Assembly (NCBI GenBank): GCA_964556665.1
Contig: CAZKXU010000008.1
Coordinates: forward strand, 1 to 54,298
DNA: 54,298 nt
Source: CAZKXU01 sp964556665
GTDB taxonomy: Bacteria; Bdellovibrionota_C; UBA2361; CAZKXU01
Direction of reading: 5' to 3'
Both the position numbers and the translations under genes were made by a program. This document shows positions 18,285 to 25,744 of the stretch, one piece after another (positions within the stretch are counted from its first letter, which is position 1; each line of letters starts with the position of its first letter). The notes beneath the pieces are model-generated. The model did no database searches, had not been told where the DNA came from, and worked only from the letters and a program-made list of their open reading frames with translations.

Positions 18285-18344
18285 CTGCCTGGTAGCAATG
18301 CTTCGCATTGCCCAGGCGCGTCCATCCGCCCCTACAACTTATCT
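18285..18344. repeat. REP-B-like hairpin, diverged copy
   Basis: Contains a GCCTGG...CCAGGC stem enclosing GCAATGCTTCGCATTGC, and ends in CCGCCCCTAC like the other REP-B units. It belongs to the cluster between gpsA and the RAYT gene. An open frame spanning 18187-18402 is only these repeats read as protein and is not called. Confidence 0.6.
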
Positions 18345-18411
18345 AAGGCCGTTTCGAAAAGGGGTGGGTCCATTCCATTACGAAAAAAATCGGCAAAAAT
18401 AAAAATTATTA

Positions 18412-18462
18412 GGTAGGGGCAGATGGCAATCTGCCCCAGCGACCGCACGGCAGTGCGGTCAA
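18412..18462. repeat. REP-B element adjacent to the RAYT stop codon
   Basis: GTAGGGGCAGATGGCAATCT continues to CTGCCCC, followed by a second small hairpin GACCGCACGGCAGTGCGGTC. It ends about 4 bp before the stop codon of the minus-strand RAYT. This is where such transposases normally keep their own REP substrate. Confidence 0.85.
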
Positions 18463-18465
18463 ATA

Positions 18466-18996
18466 TTAACCCTTATTGAAATATCGATCTTTACCCCATC
18501 GCTTAGGATTAAAATCGATATAATCTAACAATACACTTAATGCGCGCACGTCTCTGATCACCTTTTCATGATAACCACGTTGCCAAACTGTGTAGTTAGG
18601 ATTATCGAAAAGTATGCGAATATCTGTCGTGACCGCAGCTTTAAAAGCTGCAACAAATCTGAAAAGACTGCGATTCTCAAATTTGCCGAATTTTCGTGGT
18701 CGCTCGATCCCTTTACCATTCGTAATAATTTCAACGATTAAATGAATATGGTTTGGCATTATGACGTATTTGTGTATAACAACTTCGCTGCGAAGGTTTG
18801 AACTTCTCAACAACTGCTTTTTCACGCTCTCCCCAATTTTAGATAGAATTATCTCTTCACATTCAATTTTTCCAAAGAGTATACGTTGCCGATCCGTACA
18901 GATCGTCACAAAAAATAGATTCTTCCTAGAATAATCTAACTCCTTAACCCTAACGCTTTGTCTGCCTATGCGTATCTGTGCAGCTCCTTCTTCCAT
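18466..18996 (-). CDS. REP-associated tyrosine transposase (RAYT, Y1/HUH family)
   Basis: A 176-residue single-strand DNA transposase of the IS200-like Y1 superfamily. The HUH motif is His83-x-His85 in YVIMPNHIHLIVE. The likely catalytic tyrosine is Tyr159 in the conserved LLDYIDFNPKRW segment. It opens with NLFFVTICTDRQRILFG, as in RAYTs. The length is complete and no frameshift is seen. RAYTs are thought to cut and move REP hairpins, and here several REP-B hairpins lie within 1.4 kb, one touching the gene's 3' end. The pairing strongly suggests this enzyme spreads the GGGGCAGATGGC-type element. Confidence 0.9.
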   Translation of the reverse strand: MEEGAAQIRIGRQSVRVKELDYSRKNLFFVTICTDRQRILFGKIECEEIILSKIGESVKKQLLRSSNLRSEVVIHKYVIMPNHIHLIVEIITNGKGIERPRKFGKFENRSLFRFVAAFKAAVTTDIRILFDNPNYTVWQRGYHEKVIRDVRALSVLLDYIDFNPKRWGKDRYFNKG

Positions 18997-19190
18997 ATTA
19001 AAATATCGATTATTATATGTAAAAGTTGCTTGCTCAATCTAAAAATACCCCCATAGACTTCATAACCTCCTAGTAGGATTAAGTATTTTTTTTGTAGTCC
19101 CCCTTCTTTAATAATACAAACTACGTTAGACTGAGGTGTTGCTGAGCGTTGATCTTTAAAAAAACTAATCTGGTAGAAGCGAATAATTCT
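18997..19190. other. Intergenic stretch with boxA-like motif
   Basis: About 200 bp without a gene. It is AT-rich, with no ORF of note. GATCTTTAAAAAAAC at 19151-19165 resembles a boxA antitermination signal and stands 27 bp upstream of the first hairpin of the structured element. A similar motif (TGTTCTTTAAAA) precedes the cassette at 22489. Confidence 0.35.
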
Positions 19191-19191
19191 G

Positions 19192-19514
19192 CAGCCTATT
19201 AACGGATTTCCGTTACTAGGCTGTCGACAGAAGAGTTAAGGTTTTAATGGATTTTGTTACTTTTTTTGGTGTGTGATAAACGGGTGTCCTGACTAAGTGG
19301 AGATCAGTGAGTGACGTTGTTATTGGGTAATTTTATCCTGGTAAGAACGTCACCCACATCTCCGTAGTCGGATCTCAATAACCCCTTGAGACCGGCCGGG
19401 CAGGCGGAGATGTGGGTGGCACTAGCCTCCTCGAGCTGGCACGGACACCCGGTAATTGCGCCTGATCCCCCTCAGGCCAACCCGGGTGTCCGTGACCAGT
19501 CTTATCGCACACCA
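19192..19514. ncRNA. Candidate multi-hairpin structured element (RNA or foldback DNA)
   Basis: A G+C-rich non-coding block unlike its neighbours. Hairpin 1 (19192-19223) has a 14-bp stem with one mismatch. An outer pairing TGGTGTGTGATAA (19267-19279) with TTATCGCACACCA (19502-19514) closes a ~248-base domain. Inside it are GTGACGTT/AACGTCAC (19311-19318/19346-19353), CACCCACATCTCCG with its perfect complement (19351-19364/19405-19418), and a perfect 13-bp stem CACGGACACCCGG (19440-19452/19482-19494) with its own inner hairpin. The first two inner stems overlap by 3 bases, so they may compete. Strand is undetermined. No known family is recognised. Confidence 0.5.
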
Positions 19515-19592
19515 CGAGGATCTAGTCGGTTGTCGGTTCACCTCGGTTGTGCGTGGCGTTTCCTCTTTGTCGACGGCTTTTCTTTTATTACC

Positions 19593-20447
19593 ATGCCACT
19601 CCTCGCCGCATTTCTCTCCGCACTACTCTCAGCCTCAAAAGATTTCTTAAGTAAGAGTGTCTCCTCCAAAGTGAGTAGCCGAGTATCTACTTTTGCATCC
19701 TTTTCCTATGCGCTGCCGTTTTATCTTGTGGCTTGGCTAATAGCGCTTTCTTTTGGATGGGAGACAGTTGTAATTACAACCACATTTTTATCTCTAGCCT
19801 TTCTAAGAAGTGTTGCAGATATCTTTGCCGAGTGGAGTCGGATGCATGCATTTAAGTCAGCTGATGTCTCAGTAGTCTCCTCTTTGTTGGCGCTATCTCC
19901 GGTAATACTTCTTTTTATCTCACCTGCTCTGACTAATGATAGAATCACATATGCAGGCATGTTAGGAGTGGTTCTCGTAGCTGTTGGTAGTCTCCTAATG
20001 GTATACCGTCCGGGGGTTAAACACTCCGCGCAGGAGATAAGAGGGGTAGCTTTTGCAGTGGCTGGATCCTTCTTTTTTGCTATTAACTCCTGCCTAGATA
20101 GATTGGCTGTTCAGCAGGCAGGGCCTATAACTTCAGGGTTTGCGATGACCCTTTTCTCGGCGCTACTACTTCTGCCGCTTCTGCCATTTAAGACTGCTAG
20201 ATCTGAGTTTAAAACAGGCGCGAAAGAGTTCTGGTTAAGAGGATTTCTAGAGATAACCTTTATGGTATCAAAGCTCTATGCCATGCAGACCCTGCCAGCC
20301 GCCTATGTCGTTGCTATCCTTAGAAGCTCAATGCTTTTCTCTGTGATTGGCGGAAGGATAATCTTCAAGGAGCAGGGGTTTAGAAGAAAACTGATAGCCA
20401 CTTCTTTAATGTTGTGTGGAGTTGTGGTAATAGTTTTGGAGGTGTAG
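19593..20447 (+). CDS. EamA/DMT-family membrane transporter
   Basis: A 284-residue inner-membrane protein from the ATG at 19593. The in-frame extension upstream to 19386 runs through the hairpin element and has no transporter character, so it is rejected. About ten hydrophobic helices form two EamA-like halves. The second half begins near RGVAFAVAGSFFFAINSCL and ends with KLIATSLMLCGVVVIV. Members export metabolites or amino acids, and no substrate can be assigned. A REP-A palindrome follows 8 bp after the stop. Confidence 0.85.
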   Translation: MPLLAAFLSALLSASKDFLSKSVSSKVSSRVSTFASFSYALPFYLVAWLIALSFGWETVVITTTFLSLAFLRSVADIFAEWSRMHAFKSADVSVVSSLLALSPVILLFISPALTNDRITYAGMLGVVLVAVGSLLMVYRPGVKHSAQEIRGVAFAVAGSFFFAINSCLDRLAVQQAGPITSGFAMTLFSALLLLPLLPFKTARSEFKTGAKEFWLRGFLEITFMVSKLYAMQTLPAAYVVAILRSSMLFSVIGGRIIFKEQGFRRKLIATSLMLCGVVVIVLEV

Positions 20448-20455
20448 GGATTAAT

Positions 20456-20531
20456 ACTGGGAGCGCGGGCTTCCAGCCCGCTACGTAGTGCTATTAAATA
20501 CCTATGCGGGCTGGAAGCCCGCGCTCCCAGT
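20456..20531. repeat. REP-A palindromic element, copy 2
   Basis: Arms ACTGGGAGCGCGGGCTTCCA and complement, with the usual GCGGGCTTCCAGCCCGC tip and spacer. It carries the GGGAGC variant instead of GGGACC. It lies between the EamA gene stop and the ctaA start. Confidence 0.9.
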
Positions 20532-20565
20532 GAGGGAATCTTCCTTTCACCTTAGGAAATTAAAC

Positions 20566-21555
20566 ATGAATATCTCGCCAGCAGCCTCCTCCTCTTATTA
20601 CAATCCTGCACTTTCAGTTTTTTCAAAGCTTCTTCCGCTAGCTACCCTTGTTCTTATAATGGCGGGAGCACTTGTTACGAGTCACCAGGCCGGTCTCTCG
20701 GTTCCAGATTGGCCAACTACATATGGTGAAAATATGTTCACATTTCCATTTGAAAAATGGGTAGGCGGCATATTTTTTGAACATGGCCACCGGCTGATCG
20801 CCTCCGGAATCGGACTTCTAACTGTAATCCTTACTTTTTGGATCCAGGTATCAGAGAGTCGTCGCTGGGTTAAGGTTCTTAGTTTAGCTCTGCTTGCAGC
20901 TGTAATTCTTCAAGGTGTCTTAGGCGGTATTACTGTTTTATATAAGCTCCCGACAGCTGTTTCGGTTTCCCATGCGGTGTTGGCACAGACATTTCTGATT
21001 CTATCTCTTTGTATAGCTTATTCAGAATCAAGGGATTTTGTGCGGGTTGGTTCACTTGAGATCACTAGCAGCAATGCCAGAACTCTATTTACTCCTGCCC
21101 TTACAACTACGGTCATTATATATATCCAGCTTATTTTAGGCGCCCTGATGCGGCACACATACTCAGGGCTTGCTATTCCTGATTTTCCGACCATGGGTAA
21201 TTCTCTCTGGCCGACCTTTGATGACGCGATGCTTTCCTCGATTAATGAACTCCGTGCCGGTATTAATCAGGCCCCTGTAATGTTGAGTCAGGTACTCATC
21301 CATTTTGCGCACCGTGTAGGAGCAGTAGCGGTTGTTATTGCGGTAGCATTTCTTGTCTTTAAGGCTAGAAATGTATTTCCGCGGCTTACGTCATTAATTT
21401 CAATAGTGGTTCTTTTCCAGTTTGTACTAGGTATTCTCACCGTTCTATCAGTTAAAGAGCCTTACCTAACAAGTCTACACGTTGTTACAGGTGCTCTTGC
21501 GTTAGGGCTTTCTACTCTATTGACACTTAGAGCGTATCGAATGAAGATCCGATAG
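20566..21555 (+). CDS. ctaA: Heme A synthase (COX15/CtaA)
   Basis: Oxidises heme O to heme A for cytochrome aa3-type oxidases. From the ATG at 20566 it has 329 residues. A longer frame from 20488 reads through the REP-A repeat and is rejected. About eight membrane helices are present. The conserved histidine pattern is FFEHGHRLIASGIG in the first half and HFAHRVGAVAVVI in the second, with VSHAVLAQTF and SLHVVTGALALG completing the heme ligand set. The early GLSVPDWPTTYG motif is typical. It is followed 2 bp later by ctaB, clearly one operon. Confidence 0.95.
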   Translation: MNISPAASSSYYNPALSVFSKLLPLATLVLIMAGALVTSHQAGLSVPDWPTTYGENMFTFPFEKWVGGIFFEHGHRLIASGIGLLTVILTFWIQVSESRRWVKVLSLALLAAVILQGVLGGITVLYKLPTAVSVSHAVLAQTFLILSLCIAYSESRDFVRVGSLEITSSNARTLFTPALTTTVIIYIQLILGALMRHTYSGLAIPDFPTMGNSLWPTFDDAMLSSINELRAGINQAPVMLSQVLIHFAHRVGAVAVVIAVAFLVFKARNVFPRLTSLISIVVLFQFVLGILTVLSVKEPYLTSLHVVTGALALGLSTLLTLRAYRMKIR

Positions 21556-21557
21556 AT

Positions 21558-22436
21558 ATGCGAATGAATAAAAGAGGGGTTGAAATACTGAATGCCTATC
21601 TGGAGCTAACAAAACCACGCATTCTAACCATGGTATTGGTTACCGCCGCTGTCGGCTTTTTCTTTGGCGAACAGGGGATACATTCCTATTATCTATTTAC
21701 ACTTATGCTTCTTGGAACCGGACTCTCCTGTGCCGGAGCCGCGGCGCTCAATCATTACCTAGAGCGGGAGGTTGATAGCTACATGCAGCGCACCTGTAAG
21801 CGGCCGATACCGAGTGGTCTTATCTCTTCGCAGAATGCACTCTATTTTGGTCTCTTACTTATCCTGTTAGGAGTAGGAATTCTGGTTGCGAAAGTTAATC
21901 TGTTATCCGGTTTTCTCTCATTATTAACTTCGTTCTTATACGTACTTGTCTATACTCCACTTAAACGCGTTACCTGGCTTAACACTACTATCGGTGCTAT
22001 CCCAGGAGCACTCCCACCGATGGGTGGTTGGGCTGCAGCAACTGGACATCTAGGGGTTGAAGCCTGGATCCTCTTTGCTATCATCTTTCTTTGGCAGCAC
22101 CCGCATTTTTACGCTATCGCCTGGATGTATAAAGATGATTATGCCCGTGGTGGTTTTAAAATGCTTCCGGTCGTTGATCCGGATGGGCGCAGTACCTTTC
22201 ATCAGATAATAATCTTCTCACTTTTACTACTTCCGGTTTCCTTGATGCCAACAGTGGTTGGTATGGCCGGGCAGTTTTACCTCCTGGGTATCCTAGCGCT
22301 TGGGATCTTTATGTTAGTTTTCGGATTTACCTTGCTTTCAAGTGGTGCGGTTATGGATGCGCGAAAGCTACTAAGAGCTTCTGTAATATATCTTCCGATG
22401 TGGCTCGTCTTAATCATTATGGACCGCGGATTTTAG
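21558..22436 (+). CDS. ctaB: Protoheme IX farnesyltransferase (heme O synthase)
   Basis: A UbiA-superfamily prenyltransferase of 292 residues that adds farnesyl to heme B, giving the substrate of CtaA. The prenyl-diphosphate site reads NHYLEREVDSYMQRTCKRP, with Glu in place of the first Asp of the NxxxDxxxD pattern, a common variant. The second polar loop, TTIGAIPGALPPMGGW, and the helix LWQHPHFYAIAWMYKDDY are intact. Helices continue to the end. It sits 2 bp after ctaA. No cytochrome oxidase subunit gene is in the window. Confidence 0.96.
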   Translation: MRMNKRGVEILNAYLELTKPRILTMVLVTAAVGFFFGEQGIHSYYLFTLMLLGTGLSCAGAAALNHYLEREVDSYMQRTCKRPIPSGLISSQNALYFGLLLILLGVGILVAKVNLLSGFLSLLTSFLYVLVYTPLKRVTWLNTTIGAIPGALPPMGGWAAATGHLGVEAWILFAIIFLWQHPHFYAIAWMYKDDYARGGFKMLPVVDPDGRSTFHQIIIFSLLLLPVSLMPTVVGMAGQFYLLGILALGIFMLVFGFTLLSSGAVMDARKLLRASVIYLPMWLVLIIMDRGF

Positions 22437-22488
22437 GGTTGCCTAGGTATAAGGGTGTGTTAAAATCTGGGATCTGCCTAGAAAGCTC

Positions 22489-22623
22489 TGTTCTTTAAAA
22501 TTTCGAAAATCTGTAGTTGGTCCTTATTTCTGAGGCCTTTGGGAGGTGGTGTAAACTAGCTCCCAGAGGCTCTCGGTGAGTCTTTGGGTTGTGAAGAGGT
22601 TCTAGGGAAGAGAGGAGTGTCGG
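22489..22623 (+). promoter_or_regulatory. boxA-like motif and hairpin leader of the small G+C-rich ORF
   Basis: TGTTCTTTAAAA at 22489-22500 resembles boxA antitermination sites of rRNA leaders. It is followed by a hairpin, GCCTTTGGGAG (22535-22545) with CTCCCAGAGGC (22560-22570), and a purine-rich AAGAGAGGAG ribosome-binding region before the ATG at 22624. The arrangement suggests a transcribed, folded leader. Confidence 0.45.
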
Positions 22624-22935
22624 ATGTCTGCATCGGGGAGCGCGACCGCGGTCGATTTCCGTATCAGGGGCAATCCGAGGGAGATCCTTCGGGTCGCGAA
22701 GGAGGCTGCCGCAGAACGCCGGGTGAAACAGGGGTGTCTCACCGACGACAGCGAGAAGGGGCCAAAAGATCTCTTGGTGTTTGAGATGGATGGAAGGGTG
22801 AACAACCAGGTCACGATCACCTTCGATGGCAAGGCGTTCGTTTACCCGTTGGTTCGCAGTGATGAGGCCTCGGCGACGCGATATGCGATCGTGCGAGAGA
22901 TGCTCATCGCCTGTGGTGCTCTGACACCGAGCTGA
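22624..22935 (+). CDS. Small G+C-rich ORF of unknown function, likely acquired
   Basis: A 103-residue soluble protein that I do not recognise. It has a good purine-rich ribosome-binding region, many GC-ending codons (GCG, ACC, GTC, ATC, CGG) unlike the AT-leaning neighbours, and a natural stop 14 bp before a long hairpin. The product has a charged helical first half (PREILRVAKEAAAERRVK), then a beta-like part (VNNQVTITFDGKAFVYPL) and a C-terminal helix (SATRYAIVREMLIACG). Leader, ORF and hairpin look like one cassette. The last codons have a weak echo before the second hairpin at 23440 (VREMLI here, VREVLI there). Confidence 0.6.
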   Translation: MSASGSATAVDFRIRGNPREILRVAKEAAAERRVKQGCLTDDSEKGPKDLLVFEMDGRVNNQVTITFDGKAFVYPLVRSDEASATRYAIVREMLIACGALTPS

Positions 22936-22949
22936 CCCCTCCGCAGGAA

Positions 22950-23034
22950 CCCCGTCCGTGCGCTCAGGCGATTGCGCCAGCGCATGGACGGGGTATCCTG
23001 TCGTGGATACTTCATCCTCTCAGTTTTGGAGAGA
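22950..23034 (+). terminator. Long hairpin set after the small ORF (cassette end, copy 1)
   Basis: A 15-bp stem (22950-22964 with 22979-22993) closes a loop that contains GGCG/CGCC pairing. Two more hairpins follow: GTATCC/GGATAC (22993-23010) and CTCTC/GAGAG (23017-23033). No long T-run follows the first stem, so it is not a simple intrinsic terminator. The same set, diverged but pairing-compatible, recurs at 23440-23540. Confidence 0.65.
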
Positions 23035-23082
23035 GTTTGCTGACTCGCCGAGATGCTTCTGTGATTAGCCGAGATTAGTTTT

Positions 23083-23105
23083 GGAGGTGCTTTAGTGACA
23101 CCTCC
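23083..23105 (+). other. Short hairpin GGAGGTG/CACCTCC
   Basis: A perfect 7-bp stem with a 9-base loop, 50 bp after the cassette hairpins. It is followed by an AT-rich stretch and then a REP-A element. It may be the real transcription end of the cassette, but no T-tract is seen. Confidence 0.35.
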
Positions 23106-23149
23106 AGCTGGTATTTAAATAATTAAATCATTGGGAAAAGGAAAGTCAC

Positions 23150-23225
23150 ACTGGGACCGCGGGCTTCCAGCCCGCAAATAAGCAGCAGTTAATACGTTTG
23201 CGGGCAGGATGCCCGCGTTCCCAGT
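23150..23225. repeat. REP-A palindromic element, copy 3
   Basis: The left arm has ACTGGGACCGCGGGCTTCCA. The right arm is altered (GCGGGCAGGATGCCCGC then GTTCCCAGT), so the arms pair imperfectly. It separates the two cassette copies. Confidence 0.85.
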
Positions 23226-23237
23226 GCCCATTTTTGA

Positions 23238-23560
23238 GTAATTACTTCTTTAAGAAGCCTTTGGCTACGGTGGTACCAGTGCCCTCGTATCAGGCTCGTT
23301 GTCGTGCAGCTCTATCTCATGCAGGGAGTCGTAGAACAACGAAAGCCGCGGACAACGCTGTCCGCGAAGCTCGACAGATCAGGTGCGGTGAGAGAGGTAC
23401 TCATTCGCATTCAAGCCCTCGCGCTGAGCCGATAACCGACCCCGTCCGTGCACCCAGGCGATTGCGCCAGTGCACGGATGGGGAGCCCTCTTTCTTGATC
23501 CTTCACCACTCTCGTAGTTTTGGAGAGGGTTTGGGGACTCACCGGGAAGTTTCTGTCATT
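23238..23560 (+). pseudogene. Decayed second copy of the cassette (ORF remnant plus hairpin set)
   Basis: An open frame ending at TAA 23433-23435 finishes with GAVREVLIRIQALALSR. This echoes the end of the 103-aa ORF, but no matching body is present. It contains the hairpin CGCGGAC/GTCCGCG (about 23346-23365). Six bases after the stop begins the second copy of the long hairpin (23440-23483), then the CTCTC...AGTTTTGGAGAG hairpin and the shared tail ending TTTCTGT. Stem changes relative to copy 1 keep pairing. An overlapping ORF in another frame is not called. Confidence 0.5.
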
Positions 23561-23734
23561 TTCTTCTTGAAGAGATGCTGAGCTTTAGCGCAACTCTATT
23601 TAGGTTTTTTTACCTAATCTATTATTCTTGCGTATAAGAGGTAAAATATACAATAACTTCAATGTGTTATAGCGGAATTAAGGGCACATTTGACCGTTTA
23701 GCCAGACGCCTAACCTACCGATCTTATTAATGTC

Positions 23735-25744
23735 ATGCAGGAGCTTCACACAGGCGAGCTATTCGCTAACCGCTACCGTCTTGGAAAACTTCTTGGAAAG
23801 GGGGGGATGGGACAGGTATTCCTTGCTTTTGACACCATGCTCGGAGATGAGAGGATCGCCTTAAAAATTCTTCACTCCTCCCTTGTTCGTGATGAGAAGC
23901 ATACCAAACGTTTTCTTCGAGAGGTAACCCTCACCCGTAAAGTTACCCATCCTAATGTAGTTAGAACCTTCGATGTTGGAGCAGCCTCAGCAGGAAACCT
24001 ATTTCTAACCATGGAGTACGTAGAGGGCCTTACCCTGCGTCAGAGGATGCAGCAGGGTGTAGTTGAGCCTCTTGAGTGTGCGCGCATTATTATGGAGATT
24101 GCGCGCGGACTGGCAGCAGTGCATGAGCAGGAGATCGTACACCGAGATCTTAAACCGGGAAATGTAATGCTGCTGGAAAATGGTGGTGTTAAGATCGCTG
24201 ATTTTGGCGTAGCACGTCCTGAGTCCTCGGACATTACTGCACATGACGAGGTGGTAGGAAGCACACCATACATGTCACCTGAGATCTGGTTGGGTAAAAA
24301 GATAGGCCCAGCCTCTGATCTTTATGCACTTGGAATTATTGCCTATGAAATCGTCACTGCTCATCTTCCTTTTGATGGTGACTCGCCAGCTGAGGTAATG
24401 TGTAAACATCTAGAGTCTAATCCTTATCCACCACAGGAGGTGGTAGGCGGAATCCCAATCTGGTTTAATACCCTGATTTTAAAAATGTTAGCAAAAGACC
24501 CGATCAGGCGCCCAAGCAGCGCAACGGAAGTTGCTAATATTATACAGGAAAACCTTATTGAGCGTAGGGACACCACTACTTCAAGCACTAACCTAGTTGT
24601 TGATGCGTCTTTGCTTAACTCTTTTATGAAATCAGATGCAGTGCAATTTGAACCGCCCCCTAAGCCTCAGATCACAGAGAAGCCAGTTCTGCTCGAATCC
24701 TCGCATGCAGTTAGAGGGCAGGCGCCACTAAGTGACACGCGTCAATATTTGGACCCCAAGGAGCGCAGCACAACTGGAGTTACTGTTAAAAGCTATAAAC
24801 GTGGGTTGATAGGACAGAGAAATATTATTACACCTTCACACTCTGATCGTACGAATGCCTCTGAGGGTTGGTCTGTACTTGCTAAGATGGAGCGTAGAGT
24901 TTGGTATAAGGCTCAGGTTAAGTATTGGCTCTTAGTCTCTGTATTTATTTCAGCGTATATCTGGATAGGGACAGAATTATTAGGTTCTTTACTGCACAAT
25001 CACTGGAGGGGAGGAGATGGATCCCTTGGTTTAATTATTACAGTCGCTGCGATTGGATTCTCCGCAGCTTTTTATCCAACTATAGCTGCCTTACCGGTTC
25101 TTCTGCTTGGTTCCAGTAGGCGCGGTATAAGATCAGCCTTTAAAGCGTGGTGGAAGTTGTCATTGTCAGTTGGTGTAATTTCATTTATCTTCTTTATTTA
25201 TCACTTTATATTTTTAACAGTTGCTAATGTAAAGGCAGGGATAAAAATAGGACCCTCCGAAGTTCATGAAATGGTGGAAAAGAGCAGTGAGAATGCGTTT
25301 CAAGTAGCACTACTTTTTCCGCTCGGAACTCCCTATCAAGTGGGAATGAAGTATTCGGCTCCAGCTTTGGTAAAAGCAGTAGATGGAAGTATCTTAGCAT
25401 CATTTTTATACTTTATTCTGCTTGCAGTATATGTAGTGTTGCTGAGTAAGGTTATTAAGCTGCAGATAAATGGAGCGGATGATGATCGCAATCAATTTGT
25501 TACTAGGTTGTTACTACAGAGCGTTGCAGCTCTTGTCTTTTTAGAGTGCCTGCTTCGAGGATACATTAGTGATATTTTTGGTTGGCATACCTTACGAGTG
25601 CGAATTCTTGAGATCGGGCCATACGTATTTCAATTTACCGAATATGGTATGGCGTGTGCCGTTATTAACTGGTCAATAATCTTTATAATGGTGACGTTTG
25701 TGATACCTTTTTTGGCCTATCAGAAGCGCGAGGTTAGGTTTTAA
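23735..25744 (+). CDS. Hanks-type Ser/Thr protein kinase with multi-pass membrane C-terminus
   Basis: The N-terminal half of this 669-residue protein is a full eukaryotic-like kinase: glycine loop GKGGMGQV, Lys44, catalytic HRDLKPGN (Asp138), ADFG (Asp156) and STPYMSPEI in the activation segment. The kinase ends near residue 275. A disordered linker (about 280-375) leads to a C-terminal region with about six hydrophobic helices, starting near YWLLVSVFISAYIWIG. That topology differs from PknB/PrkC kinases, which have one helix plus PASTA repeats. The C-terminal part may sense or transport something; its role is unknown. The 3' end overlaps the convergent ygfZ gene by 11 bp. Confidence 0.9.
   Translation: MQELHTGELFANRYRLGKLLGKGGMGQVFLAFDTMLGDERIALKILHSSLVRDEKHTKRFLREVTLTRKVTHPNVVRTFDVGAASAGNLFLTMEYVEGLTLRQRMQQGVVEPLECARIIMEIARGLAAVHEQEIVHRDLKPGNVMLLENGGVKIADFGVARPESSDITAHDEVVGSTPYMSPEIWLGKKIGPASDLYALGIIAYEIVTAHLPFDGDSPAEVMCKHLESNPYPPQEVVGGIPIWFNTLILKMLAKDPIRRPSSATEVANIIQENLIERRDTTTSSTNLVVDASLLNSFMKSDAVQFEPPPKPQITEKPVLLESSHAVRGQAPLSDTRQYLDPKERSTTGVTVKSYKRGLIGQRNIITPSHSDRTNASEGWSVLAKMERRVWYKAQVKYWLLVSVFISAYIWIGTELLGSLLHNHWRGGDGSLGLIITVAAIGFSAAFYPTIAALPVLLLGSSRRGIRSAFKAWWKLSLSVGVISFIFFIYHFIFLTVANVKAGIKIGPSEVHEMVEKSSENAFQVALLFPLGTPYQVGMKYSAPALVKAVDGSILASFLYFILLAVYVVLLSKVIKLQINGADDDRNQFVTRLLLQSVAALVFLECLLRGYISDIFGWHTLRVRILEIGPYVFQFTEYGMACAVINWSIIFIMVTFVIPFLAYQKREVRF

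Noticed and set aside
18187..18402. 71-aa ORF beginning MVAGQNCANCRSHLGQ
   Set aside because: It is REP-B hairpin sequence read as protein. The same string appears in the other REP-B copies on the opposite strand.
19192..19514. Known RNA genes (RNase P RNA, tmRNA, 6S, SRP RNA)
   Set aside because: No family-specific core (for example GAGGAAAGTCC of RNase P RNA, or the tRNA-like ends of tmRNA) could be found on either strand.
19386..19592. N-terminal extension of the EamA gene
   Set aside because: It runs through the multi-hairpin element and encodes a Pro/Arg-rich stretch with no membrane character; the ATG at 19593 fits the family start.
22946..23490. Integron attC sites or a CRISPR array
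   Set aside because: The hairpins lack the attC core GTTRRRY, and the two copies are 490 bp apart with an ORF between, not short repeats with regular spacers. No integrase or Cas gene is present.
23198..23581. 127-aa plus-strand ORF
   Set aside because: It starts inside a REP-A element and runs through the second long hairpin, in a different frame from the cassette remnant. Composition follows the hairpins.
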